This document shows positions 29,261-39,423 of a DNA stretch of 45,008 nt, piece after piece. The DNA is from Mycolicibacterium vaccae NBRC 14118 = CIP 105934 (GTDB lineage: Bacteria > Actinomycetota > Actinomycetes > Mycobacteriales > Mycobacteriaceae). The notes beneath the pieces were generated by a model. That model ran no database searches. It saw nothing but the letters and a program-made list of their open reading frames with translations, and was not told the origin of the DNA. A program made the translations under genes and the position numbers. The DNA is taken from the NCBI RefSeq assembly GCF_001552715.1, contig NZ_BCRS01000027.1, positions 1 through 45,008 of the forward strand. Direction: 5' to 3'. Position 1 is the stretch's first letter; each line of letters starts with the position of its first letter.

Positions 29261-29968
29261 TCAGATCTTAGGCTGGTCGCCGTCGCCGATCAGGAGCCGC
29301 ACGGCCAGATCCAGTCGCTTGCTGACGTCGGTGGCCGAGGCGCGCCGGGTCAGCCAGGCCAGCAGGTTGGACAGCCAGACGTCGGAGATCACCCGCGCGA
29401 TGTGGTACTGGTCCTCGGTGGGTTCGCCGTCGCTCATCGCGCGGGCGAACATCGAATCCATCAGCTTGCCGACGTGGTCTACCTCACCCGCGGCGGACGC
29501 GTCGGCGAAGACGAACGCGCGCGTCATCGCCTCGGTCAGCAGCGGGTTGCGCTGCATGGCCCGGTTGAGCTTGCCGACCATGATGTTGAGCCGCTGGTAG
29601 GCGCTGGCGCCGGCCGGGAAGGCGGACCGGTCGGTCTTGGCGTCGATGCGTTCGAACTCGCGTCCCAGCGCCGAGACCAGCAGGTGCACCTTGGACGGGA
29701 AGTACCGGTACAGCGTGCCCACCGCGACATCGGCGCGTTCGGCCACCGCGCGCATCTGGACCGCCTCGTACCCGCCCTTGGACGCGATCGCCAGGGTGGC
29801 GTCCAGGATGCGTTTGCGCCGTTCGCGCTGTGCTTCGGAGCCGAGCTCGGATTCGGCGAGCACCGCGACGTTCATGACCTGGCGGGGTTTGGAGTCCGAC
29901 GCCGTGCCCGAGGTGGCGCGGGCAGGCGTCTGCGGCTTATCAGCGGCGAAATCCGACGTCCCCGACAT
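29261..29968 (-). CDS. kstR: Cholesterol catabolism repressor KstR (TetR family)
   Basis: KstR represses the cholesterol regulon and is released by steroid-CoA thioesters. The core (VAVLAESELGSEAQRERRKRI onward, HTH around YEAVQMRAVAERADVAVGTLYRYF) is nearly identical to Rv3574. The start at ATG 29968, with AAGGAG 11 bases upstream, gives 235 residues. That includes a 31-residue low-complexity extension before the alternative ATG at 29875, which would give a length closer to the M. tuberculosis protein. It is divergent from fadE34 across a shared KstR operator, so it is self-regulated. Confidence 0.96.
   Translation of the reverse strand: MSGTSDFAADKPQTPARATSGTASDSKPRQVMNVAVLAESELGSEAQRERRKRILDATLAIASKGGYEAVQMRAVAERADVAVGTLYRYFPSKVHLLVSALGREFERIDAKTDRSAFPAGASAYQRLNIMVGKLNRAMQRNPLLTEAMTRAFVFADASAAGEVDHVGKLMDSMFARAMSDGEPTEDQYHIARVISDVWLSNLLAWLTRRASATDVSKRLDLAVRLLIGDGDQPKI
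29265..29270 (-). promoter_or_regulatory. Leaderless -10 element of otsB inside kstR
   Basis: TAAGAT on the minus strand lies in the last codons of kstR and ends 7 bases before GTG 29257. Confidence 0.4.
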
Positions 29969-30085
29969 CCGGTGAATGGCTCCTTCGTGATGCGTTCCCG
30001 GTGAAAACGATACGCATCCCGGTCCCGTATTTCTCTTGTCCGTGCGGCGGGCACTCACCGGTGCCCTGCTCCGAGGGCGGTCGAC

Positions 30086-30115
30086 TTGACGGTCGAACGC
30101 TGTCACTATTAGAAC
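30086..30115 (+). promoter_or_regulatory. Putative fadE34 promoter
   Basis: TTGACG (30086-30091) is a near-consensus -35. TTAGAA (30109-30114) or TAGAAC (30110-30115) at 17-18 bases spacing would be the -10, inside the KstR operator. Confidence 0.4.
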
Positions 30116-30123
30116 ACGTTCTA
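30110..30123. promoter_or_regulatory. KstR operator between kstR and fadE34
   Basis: TAGAACACGTTCTA fits the KstR consensus TNNAACNNGTTNNA perfectly with symmetrical 6-base arms. It lies in the 193-base gap between the divergent kstR and fadE34 and presumably controls both. Confidence 0.9.
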
Positions 30124-30145
30124 GTGAGAAGCATCGTCTTCTCAC
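30124..30145. repeat. Perfect 8-base inverted repeat in the fadE34 leader
   Basis: GTGAGAAG (30124-30131) and CTTCTCAC (30138-30145) flank CATCGT. It starts at the base after the KstR box and ends 9 bases before the AGGAGA ribosome-binding site, so it is either a 5' hairpin in the mRNA or a second operator. Confidence 0.65.
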
Positions 30146-30161
30146 CCAAACGCGAGGAGAC

Positions 30162-32300
30162 ATGGTGTCGGCTTCAACGTCCGCTCCCACCACCGACGAC
30201 CAGTCCGCCGCCCGTGAACTGGTCCGGACCTGGGCCGCTGCGTCACGCGCGGTCGAGGCGGCACGGGAGGTCGAGCAGGGCGACGCCGACGCCTGGCGGG
30301 CATCGTACGGCAGCCTGGCCGAACTAGGCATCTTCGGTGTCGCGCTCCCCGAGGAGCACGGTGGCGCCGACGGCACGGTATCGGATCTGGCGGCCATGAT
30401 CGACGAGGCGGCTGCGGCGCTGGTGCCCGGCCCGGTGCTGACCACGGCACTGGCCACTCTGGTGTTGCCGGGTTCGCAGGCCGAGCTGTTGGAGGCGCTG
30501 GCCACCGGTCAGCGCACGGCGGGGCTGACGCTGAGCGCGGATCTGGACTATGCCGACGGCCGGGTCTCCGGCACTGCGCCCTACGTGCTGGGCGCCGACC
30601 GGTCCGGAGTGCTGCTGCTGCCCGCAGGTGACACGTGGGTGCTGGTCGACGGCGCCGCGGACGGGGTGAGCATCGAGGCGCTCGAGGCCACCGATTTCTC
30701 CCGCCCGTTGGCCCGCGTGGTGCTCGACGGTGCGGCGGCCGAGGCGCTGGACGTCCCGGCCCGGTGGGTCGTCGACCTGGCGGCCACGCTGCTGGCCGCC
30801 GAAGCCGCCGGACTGGCCCGCTGGCTGCTGAAAACCGCCACCGACTACGCCAAGGTGCGCGAGCAGTTCGGCAAGCCGATCGGCAGCTTCCAGGCGATCA
30901 AGCACATGTGTGCCGAGATGCTGCTGCGCTCGGAGCAGGTCGCCGTGGCCGCCGCCGACGCCGCGCGGGCCGCCGAGGAGTCGGACGCCGATCAGCTCTC
31001 GATCGCGGCCGCGCTGGCGGCGTCGGTCGCCATCGACGCGGCCAAGGCCAACGCCAAGGACTGCATCCAGGTGCTCGGCGGGATCGGCATCACCTGGGAG
31101 CACGACGCGCACCTGTACCTGCGGAGGGCCTACGGCATCGCGCAGTTCCTGGGTGGCCGGTCGCGGTGGTTGCGTCGGGTGGCCGATCTGACGCAGCAGG
31201 GCGTGCGCAGGGACCTCAACATCGATCTGGACTCGGTGGCCGACCTTCGGCCCGAGATCGCTTCCGCGGTAGCCGAAGTGGCCGCCGCGCCGGAGAACGA
31301 ACGTCAGGTCGTGCTGGCCGAGACCGGCCTGCTGGCACCGCACTGGCCGCGACCGCACGGCCGCGCCGCCGGTCCGGCCGAGCAGCTGCTGATCGACCAG
31401 GAGCTGGCCGCCGCGGGTGTCGTGCGCCCGGATCTGGTGATCGGGTGGTGGGCGGTGCCGACGATCCTGGAGCACGGCAGCCCGGAACAGGTCGAGCAGT
31501 TCGTCCCGCCGACGTTGCGCGGTGAGCTGACGTGGTGCCAATTGTTCAGCGAGCCCGGGGCGGGCTCGGACCTGGCGGCGTTGCGCACCAAGGCCGTCCG
31601 CGTCGACGGCGAGTCGGGGCCCGGCTGGAAACTGACCGGCCAGAAGGTATGGACCTCGGCCGCGCAGAAGGCGCACTGGGGTGTGTGCCTGGCCCGCACC
31701 GACGCCGACGCGCCGAAACACAAGGGCATCACCTATTTCCTGATCGACATGAAGAGCCCGGGCATCGTGATCCGCCCGCTGCGCGAGATCACCGGTGACG
31801 AGTTGTTCAACGAGGTGTTCTTCGACGACGTCTTCGTCCCGGACGAGATGGTCGTCGGCCAGGTCAACGACGGCTGGCGGCTGGCGCGCACCACGCTGGC
31901 CAACGAGCGCGTCGCGATGGCCCAGGGCACCGCGCTGGGCAACCCGATGGAAGAGCTGCTGGCGGTCATCGCCCGGCTGGAAGTCGATGGGGCCCAACAG
32001 GATAAGCTCGGTCAGTTGATCGTCACCGCACAGGTCGGTTCGTTGCTCGACCAGCGGATCGCCCAGCTCGCCGTCGAGGGTCAGGACCCCGGCCCGCAGG
32101 CCAGCGCCCGCAAGCTCATCGGTGTCCGGTACCGGCAGGCGCTCGCCGAGTTCCGGATGGACCTGTCCGAGGGTGCCGGCGCGGTGCTCAACCAGCAGGT
32201 GCACGACTTCCTCAACACCCGGTGCCTGACGATCGCCGGCGGCACCGAGCAGATCCTGCTGACCCTGGCGGGGGAGAGGCTACTGGGCCTGCCGCGGTGA
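30162..32300 (+). CDS. fadE34: Two-domain acyl-CoA dehydrogenase FadE34 (ChsE3), cholesterol side-chain degradation
   Basis: The 712-residue protein fuses two acyl-CoA dehydrogenase modules, residues about 15-345 and 375-712, as in Rv3573c (711 aa). The first module ends with VLGGIGITWEHDAHLYLRRAY. The second holds the FAD/substrate segments LTWCQLFSEPGAGSDLAALRT and KVWTSAAQKAHWGVCLART, plus the terminal IAGGTEQILLTLAGERLLGLPR. Known FadE34 oxidises the C24 steroid-CoA in the first side-chain beta-oxidation round. AGGAGA precedes the ATG. It is controlled by the KstR box at 30110. The stop overlaps the next gene (GTGA). Confidence 0.95.
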   Translation: MVSASTSAPTTDDQSAARELVRTWAAASRAVEAAREVEQGDADAWRASYGSLAELGIFGVALPEEHGGADGTVSDLAAMIDEAAAALVPGPVLTTALATLVLPGSQAELLEALATGQRTAGLTLSADLDYADGRVSGTAPYVLGADRSGVLLLPAGDTWVLVDGAADGVSIEALEATDFSRPLARVVLDGAAAEALDVPARWVVDLAATLLAAEAAGLARWLLKTATDYAKVREQFGKPIGSFQAIKHMCAEMLLRSEQVAVAAADAARAAEESDADQLSIAAALAASVAIDAAKANAKDCIQVLGGIGITWEHDAHLYLRRAYGIAQFLGGRSRWLRRVADLTQQGVRRDLNIDLDSVADLRPEIASAVAEVAAAPENERQVVLAETGLLAPHWPRPHGRAAGPAEQLLIDQELAAAGVVRPDLVIGWWAVPTILEHGSPEQVEQFVPPTLRGELTWCQLFSEPGAGSDLAALRTKAVRVDGESGPGWKLTGQKVWTSAAQKAHWGVCLARTDADAPKHKGITYFLIDMKSPGIVIRPLREITGDELFNEVFFDDVFVPDEMVVGQVNDGWRLARTTLANERVAMAQGTALGNPMEELLAVIARLEVDGAQQDKLGQLIVTAQVGSLLDQRIAQLAVEGQDPGPQASARKLIGVRYRQALAEFRMDLSEGAGAVLNQQVHDFLNTRCLTIAGGTEQILLTLAGERLLGLPR

Positions 32301-32851
32301 GCGGGCAGCGCGCGCGTCGGCTCGCCGAGATCCTGCGGACCTACCGGGTCCCCGAGGATCCTGGCGGGACACAGGTTTTCGACGCCGCGGCGGTGACAGC
32401 CGGGCAGGCGGGCGACCTCGCTCCGGTGGAGCTGACCCGCACCGAGATCGACATGCTGCTGGCCGAGCCCGCGCGGATGTCCGACGTCCACGCCGTCAAG
32501 ATCCGGGCGACGGCCGAGGCCGTGGCCCGGTTCCCGCCGCCGGGCGGTGTCGAGACCGACAACCAGACCGATGCGTTCCGGCACGCGTACGCCAGCGCGC
32601 TGTTGACGCGGCGGTTCGGCGCGGACTGGACGGCGACGTTCACGGCCGCGCACGAGGGCAGGGCCGGCAACCGCCCGACGAGCATGGCCATGGACCTCTT
32701 CAACAACGAGGTCGGCCGCGGCATCGCGCTGGCCCATCCCGACGCGTCGGCCAGCGAACTGGCCGACCTGGTGCATCGGGCGGTGCTCGGCGGCGACCTG
32801 GTCGTCGTCGCGGCGGACGGCGCGCATCTGGAGTGGAGCGGGCCGCGCTAG
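32297..32851 (+). CDS. DUF6973-like protein coupled to fadE34
   Basis: The 184-residue soluble protein has no signal peptide. The central block ETDNQTDAFRHAYASALL, then AAHEGRAGNR and MDLFNNEVGRGIA resembles the DUF6973 family, which has conserved His, Glu and Asn residues that could bind a metal. The function is unknown. The GTG at 32297 overlaps the fadE34 stop (GTGA), so it is translated from the KstR-controlled message. This gene is not in the M. tuberculosis fadE34 region as I recall it. Family assignment is from memory and moderate. Confidence 0.7.
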   Translation: MSGQRARRLAEILRTYRVPEDPGGTQVFDAAAVTAGQAGDLAPVELTRTEIDMLLAEPARMSDVHAVKIRATAEAVARFPPPGGVETDNQTDAFRHAYASALLTRRFGADWTATFTAAHEGRAGNRPTSMAMDLFNNEVGRGIALAHPDASASELADLVHRAVLGGDLVVVAADGAHLEWSGPR

Positions 32852-32855
32852 GCGG

Positions 32856-33443
32856 CTACTCGAAGGTCGTCTGGGCGCAGGCGCTCGGGGTGGTGAGGTT
32901 GACCCCTTCGTAGACCACCTGGATCTGCGAGCACACGATGAACTGCGACCCCTTGGCGGGCAGGCCGGTGGTCCACGAGGTCGGCACGGAGTCACCGTCG
33001 GTGGTGAACCGTGGGATCGGGCCGCCGCCGAAGTAGGTCACCGAAACCTCGACGTCGCGCAGCGATTTCAGCATCCTGGACAGCACGTTGTCGTGGTTGG
33101 CGCCCTTGGATTCGCGTGGGGTGCCCGACGGCGCGCTGTACGAGGCCTCCTGCCAGATGTCCTGGGAGTCGCTGCGCAGGGTCACCGTCTGGCGGGCCCA
33201 GGTGTCCCGCGGGAACCCGGTCGGGCCGCTCGGGGTCAGCAGGTTCGCGGAGGTGTTGTAGAAGCACCTGTTCTGTGCCGCGTCGCAGTTCGCGGTGACG
33301 TGCATCTGGATCTGGGTGGCGGGGTCGACGTTGATCGAGGACACCGCGGTGTTGGACGCGGCCGTGGCCGAGGGTGCAGCGGTCAGCGCCACCATCAACA
33401 TCGGGGCCAGCGCGACCGCACTTGCCGTTGCGAGCCGTTTCAT
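32856..33443 (-). CDS. Secreted protein of unknown function (Rv3572-like)
   Basis: The 195-residue product begins with a Sec-type signal peptide (MKRLATASAVALAPMLMVALTAAPSATAA, cleavage near residue 29). A mature domain of about 165 residues follows, with four cysteines (ANCDAAQNRCFYN, FIVCSQ, SACAQ) suggesting two disulfides. The position between fadE34 and kshB matches Rv3572. An earlier in-frame ATG at 33476 would add 11 residues and overlap kshB; 33443 gives a normal signal peptide. The role is unknown; it follows kshB closely on the same strand and may share KstR control. Confidence 0.8.
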   Translation of the reverse strand: MKRLATASAVALAPMLMVALTAAPSATAASNTAVSSINVDPATQIQMHVTANCDAAQNRCFYNTSANLLTPSGPTGFPRDTWARQTVTLRSDSQDIWQEASYSAPSGTPRESKGANHDNVLSRMLKSLRDVEVSVTYFGGGPIPRFTTDGDSVPTSWTTGLPAKGSQFIVCSQIQVVYEGVNLTTPSACAQTTFE

Positions 33444-33465
33444 CGTGATGAAGGTAATCCCCCCG

Positions 33466-34536
33466 CTACTCGTCATAGGTGACTTCGACCGAATCCGACA
33501 ACGGATGTGCCTGGCAGGCCAGGATGAGGCCTTCGTCGAGATCCTGCTGCTCGAGCACGTCGTTGATCTCCATCTCGGTGTCGCCGGACTTCTTCACCAC
33601 CGCGCACGCACCGCAGTGGCCTTCCCGGCAGGAGAACGGCGCGTCGAGGCCCTTGTCCAGCAGCACGTCGAGCAGTTTGGCGCGGCGCGGCCAGGACACC
33701 TCGTGGGTCTGACCGTCGAGGGTCACGATCGCGGTCGCGGGGCCTTCGTCGCTGTCGTCGGGTTCCAGCGTCACGGCCGCGAAGGGATCGGACTCCAGCG
33801 ACTTGAACACCTCGATGTGGATGCGCTCGGCGGGCAGGCCCGCGGTCGTGAGCGCCTCCTCGGCGGCGGCCATGAACGGCCCGGGTCCGCAGATGAACGC
33901 CTCGCGGGACCCGTACGGGGCGAACAGTTCGGCCAGGGCGGACACGGTCGGCAGCCCCTGCACCGACTCCAGCCAGTGGATCGTGGTGAGTCGGTCCGGG
34001 TACTTGGCGGCGAGGTCGCGCAGGATCTCGGCGAAGATGACCGAGTTCTCGTCGCGGTTGGCGTAGAGCAGCGTGACCTTGCCGGTGCCTTCTGACAGCG
34101 CCGACTTCAGGATCGCCAGCATCGGGGTCACGCCGCTGCCGGCGGCCAGCAGCAGGAAGTCGGTGTCCAGGGTCTTGGGCACGAAGGTGCCCGACGGGGC
34201 GAGCACGTGGATCCGCATCCCGGCGTGGGCGTTGTCGCACAACCAGTTCGACGCGTATCCGTCGGCGGTCCGCTTGACCGTGACGGTCAGCGGGTCGCCC
34301 GTGAACGGTGAGCTGCACAGCGAATAGCAGCGCGCCACCGAGCCGGTGCGGTCGCTGGGCACCCGCAGGGTGAGGAATTGTCCTGGTGCGTACCGCAGCT
34401 TCTCCGGCGGCACGGGCGCGTCGGCCGGGGATCCGAACACGAGCGAGCGTGCGTCCGCGGTCTCCTCGATGACCTTGACGATCTCCAGTTCGAGCACGTG
34501 GGCGCCCAGCGGTTGGTCGGCGACTACGTCCGTCAC
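33466..34536 (-). CDS. kshB: 3-ketosteroid 9-alpha-hydroxylase reductase KshB
   Basis: KshB passes electrons from NADH through FAD and a plant-type 2Fe-2S cluster to the Rieske oxygenase KshA, which opens steroid ring B. It is 356 residues (Rv3571 is 358). The FAD domain includes RCYSLCSSP, the NAD domain GSGVTPMLAI and FICGPGPFM, and the C-terminal ferredoxin domain has CREGHCGACAVV plus a distal Cys in LACQAHP. The start GTG 34536 has AGAGGG upstream; the longer ATG form at 34638 overlaps the operator. It is divergent from hsaA, with a KstR box in between. Confidence 0.96.
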   Translation of the reverse strand: MTDVVADQPLGAHVLELEIVKVIEETADARSLVFGSPADAPVPPEKLRYAPGQFLTLRVPSDRTGSVARCYSLCSSPFTGDPLTVTVKRTADGYASNWLCDNAHAGMRIHVLAPSGTFVPKTLDTDFLLLAAGSGVTPMLAILKSALSEGTGKVTLLYANRDENSVIFAEILRDLAAKYPDRLTTIHWLESVQGLPTVSALAELFAPYGSREAFICGPGPFMAAAEEALTTAGLPAERIHIEVFKSLESDPFAAVTLEPDDSDEGPATAIVTLDGQTHEVSWPRRAKLLDVLLDKGLDAPFSCREGHCGACAVVKKSGDTEMEINDVLEQQDLDEGLILACQAHPLSDSVEVTYDE

Positions 34537-34574
34537 AAGATGAGCCCTCTCTTCGCGCCGCGGTAGGTCATAAC

Positions 34575-34588
34575 TAGAACAGGTTACA
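34575..34588. promoter_or_regulatory. KstR operator proximal to kshB
   Basis: TAGAACAGGTTACA fits TNNAACNNGTTNNA at every defined position. It lies 38 bases upstream of the kshB GTG, where it would cover its promoter. Confidence 0.85.
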
Positions 34589-34610
34589 GAAATGCATGTC
34601 CGCAGGTCCA

Positions 34611-34625
34611 GTGGCCACAGGCCAC
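34611..34625. repeat. Inverted repeat midway between kshB and hsaA
   Basis: GTGGCC (34611-34616) and GGCCAC (34620-34625) are perfect arms around ACA, placed between the two KstR operators. It may be an additional operator. Confidence 0.4.
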
Positions 34626-34642
34626 CGCTACTCGACACAAAT

Positions 34643-34656
34643 CGTAACGTGTTCTA
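34643..34656. promoter_or_regulatory. KstR operator proximal to hsaA
   Basis: CGTAACGTGTTCTA fits the KstR consensus except for the first base. It overlaps a TAATCT -10 (34655-34660) that would drive hsaADCB. Confidence 0.75.
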
Positions 34657-34696
34657 ATCTCTTGTAGTTACTTCGCACGCCTCGGGAGGCACACCA

Positions 34697-37679
<2,983 letters not shown>

Positions 37680-37693
37680 CGAGCAACTTGAGC

Positions 37694-38263
37694 GTGTCCG
37701 AGCCTCAGATCGATGCCCGCACATTCCGGAATGTGCTGGGCCAGTTCTGTACCGGGATCACGGTGATCACCACGGTGCACGAGGGCCAGCCCGTGGGGTT
37801 CGCCTGTCAGTCGTTCGCGGCACTGTCGCTGGATCCGCCGCTGGTGCTCTTCTGCCCGACGAAGCAGTCGCGCTCGTGGGCGGCCATCGAGGCCAGCGGC
37901 AACTTCTGCGTCAACATCCTGCACGAGGACCAGAAGGACGTGTCGGCGCGGTTCGGCTCCCGCGAGCCTGACAAGTTCGCCGGGATCGACTGGACGCCTT
38001 CAGGTCTCGGATCACCGGCGATCGACGGCGCGCTCGCTCATCTCGACTGCTCGGTGCATTCGGTGCACGACGGGGGTGACCACTTCGTGGTGTTCGGCGG
38101 GGTGCACTCACTGTCGGAGAATTCCACCGGGAAGAAGCCGCGGCCGCTGCTGTTCTACCAGGGGCAGTACACCGGCATCGAACCTGACAAGACCACGCCG
38201 GCCGACTGGCGCAATGACCTCGAGGCGTTCCTGACCGCGACCACCGACGACACCTGGCTCTAG
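37694..38263 (+). CDS. hsaB: Flavin reductase subunit HsaB
   Basis: HsaB supplies reduced flavin to HsaA. It is about 189 residues of the flavin reductase split-barrel family (FRNVLGQFCTGITVITT, GFACQSFAALSLDPPLVLFCP, SVHDGGDHFVVFGGV). Two in-frame starts are possible, TTG 37688 and GTG 37694; the latter gives a length closer to M. tuberculosis HsaB (187). There is no clear Shine-Dalgarno, so translation probably depends on hsaC 14 bases upstream. It ends the operon; nat, which follows hsaB in M. tuberculosis, is missing here. Confidence 0.94.
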   Translation: MSEPQIDARTFRNVLGQFCTGITVITTVHEGQPVGFACQSFAALSLDPPLVLFCPTKQSRSWAAIEASGNFCVNILHEDQKDVSARFGSREPDKFAGIDWTPSGLGSPAIDGALAHLDCSVHSVHDGGDHFVVFGGVHSLSENSTGKKPRPLLFYQGQYTGIEPDKTTPADWRNDLEAFLTATTDDTWL

Positions 38264-38736
38264 GTCGTCCGCTGCGCCGCCCCTTCCATCAGCGAGCGCA
38301 CGGTCCTCAGGTGCCCGGGTAGCACCTTCGCCCAGACCATTCGGGCGACGGGGTTGCCGAGTTCGACGAGTGTCGCGAAGGTGACACCCTGATCGCTGAG
38401 CCGGGTGATCAGCTGGCCGTGCAGGCCGATCCGGGAATCGCTCTGCAGGCGAAGGAATTCCGCGGTGTTGCCGGTGATCGGCCAGCCGGCGATGGTGTCG
38501 GGCCGACCGTGATGTAGCGCTATCCCGAGCGCGGTCCACCCGGCGCGCAGGCGTAGGCGCACGGCCGCCGGCGGATGCTCGAGGATCTCGCGCGCCCATT
38601 GTTCGGGTGTGCGCGAGAGGTCGCCGTCGGTGCGCAGGACGTGGGCGTCGACGTGGTCGATCCGCGTCAGGGTGCTGCGCGCCAGGAGGGCGCTGTCGGC
38701 GTCGACGCGGTCGACGGTTGCGGTAGGGGAGTTCAT
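38260..38736 (-). CDS. DUF2867-like protein, target of the divergent TetR regulator
   Basis: The 158-residue soluble protein has DAHVLRTDGDL near the N-terminus, LRAGWTALGIALHHGRPDTIAGWPI in the middle and LGNPVARMVWAKVLPGHLRTVRSLM near the end. The pattern resembles small DUF2867 / SRPBCC-like proteins, but the assignment is tentative. AGGAGG lies 7 bases before the ATG at 38736, the strongest ribosome-binding site in the window. It is divergent from a TetR gene over an operator that covers its TACTGT -10, so it is very likely TetR-repressed. It overlaps the convergent hsaB by 4 bases. Confidence 0.75.
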   Translation of the reverse strand: MNSPTATVDRVDADSALLARSTLTRIDHVDAHVLRTDGDLSRTPEQWAREILEHPPAAVRLRLRAGWTALGIALHHGRPDTIAGWPITGNTAEFLRLQSDSRIGLHGQLITRLSDQGVTFATLVELGNPVARMVWAKVLPGHLRTVRSLMEGAAQRTT

Positions 38737-38748
38737 CGTCTGCCTCCT

Positions 38749-38777
38749 GATAGATACAGAACAGTACTGTATCTATC
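38749..38777. promoter_or_regulatory. TetR operator palindrome between the DUF2867-like gene and the TetR gene
   Basis: GATAGATACAG (38749-38759) and CTGTATCTATC (38767-38777) are perfect 11-base arms around AACAGTA. A second palindrome, ACAGTACTGT, is nested at 38761-38770. It covers the likely -10s of both genes: TACTGT on the minus strand (38761-38766) and TATCGT at 38774-38779 on the plus strand. Confidence 0.85.
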
Positions 38778-38819
38778 GTAGGATGGAACGGCAATAGTCG
38801 CTCGACGATCGGACCGCCG

Positions 38820-39383
38820 ATGCCGCCACCTGTTCGCACACCCCGGGATGCATGGGTCGACGCCGGGCTGGGCCTGTTGGCCGCGGACGGACCCGACGCG
38901 GTGCGGGTCGAGGTGCTCGCTCAGCGGCTCGGCGTGACCAGGGGCGGGTTCTACCGGCAGTTCGGCGGGCGCAGCGAGCTCATCGAGGCGATGCTCGACA
39001 CCTGGGAGCAGCGCAGTATCGACGACGCCCGGGCGCGGGTCGAGGCCGAGGGCGGCGACGCGCGGAGCAAGGTCGCCCGGGCCGGAGCGCTGACCTTTTC
39101 ACCCGAGTTGCTCCCGCTGGATCTGGCGGTCCGGGACTGGGCGCGGCGTGACCGGGAGGTGGCGCGCAGGCTGCGGCAGGTGGACAACCGCCGCATGGAC
39201 TACCTGCGAGAGCTCCTCTCGGCAATCGTCGATGACCCGGCCCAGGTCGAGGCCAGGGCGATGCTTGCGTTCTCGCTCGTCATCGGTGACCACCTGATCG
39301 CCGCCGACCATCCGGGCAGCACCCGGGGTCGGGTCATACGCGACGCGACCCGCCTGCTCCTCGGCGAAATCACACCGGTGTGA
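38820..39383 (+). CDS. TetR-family transcriptional regulator
   Basis: The 187-residue regulator has an N-terminal HTH (VRVEVLAQRLGVTRGGFYRQFGGRSELIEAML, about residues 28-58) and a helical ligand domain ending GDHLIAADHPGSTRGR. It is divergent from the DUF2867-like gene with a long perfect palindrome between, so self-regulation is expected. No ribosome-binding site is obvious before ATG 38820. The ligand is unknown. The 40 bases to the convergent LysR gene hold nothing recognisable. Confidence 0.9.
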   Translation: MPPPVRTPRDAWVDAGLGLLAADGPDAVRVEVLAQRLGVTRGGFYRQFGGRSELIEAMLDTWEQRSIDDARARVEAEGGDARSKVARAGALTFSPELLPLDLAVRDWARRDREVARRLRQVDNRRMDYLRELLSAIVDDPAQVEARAMLAFSLVIGDHLIAADHPGSTRGRVIRDATRLLLGEITPV

Positions 39384-39423
39384 TTCATCCACACTGGGGA
39401 TAACTCCTGTGGATAACCTTCGC

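Noticed and set aside
30324..32204. 626-residue minus-strand open frame
   Set aside because: It is entirely antisense to fadE34, with low-complexity, His/Arg/Gln-rich composition and no motif.
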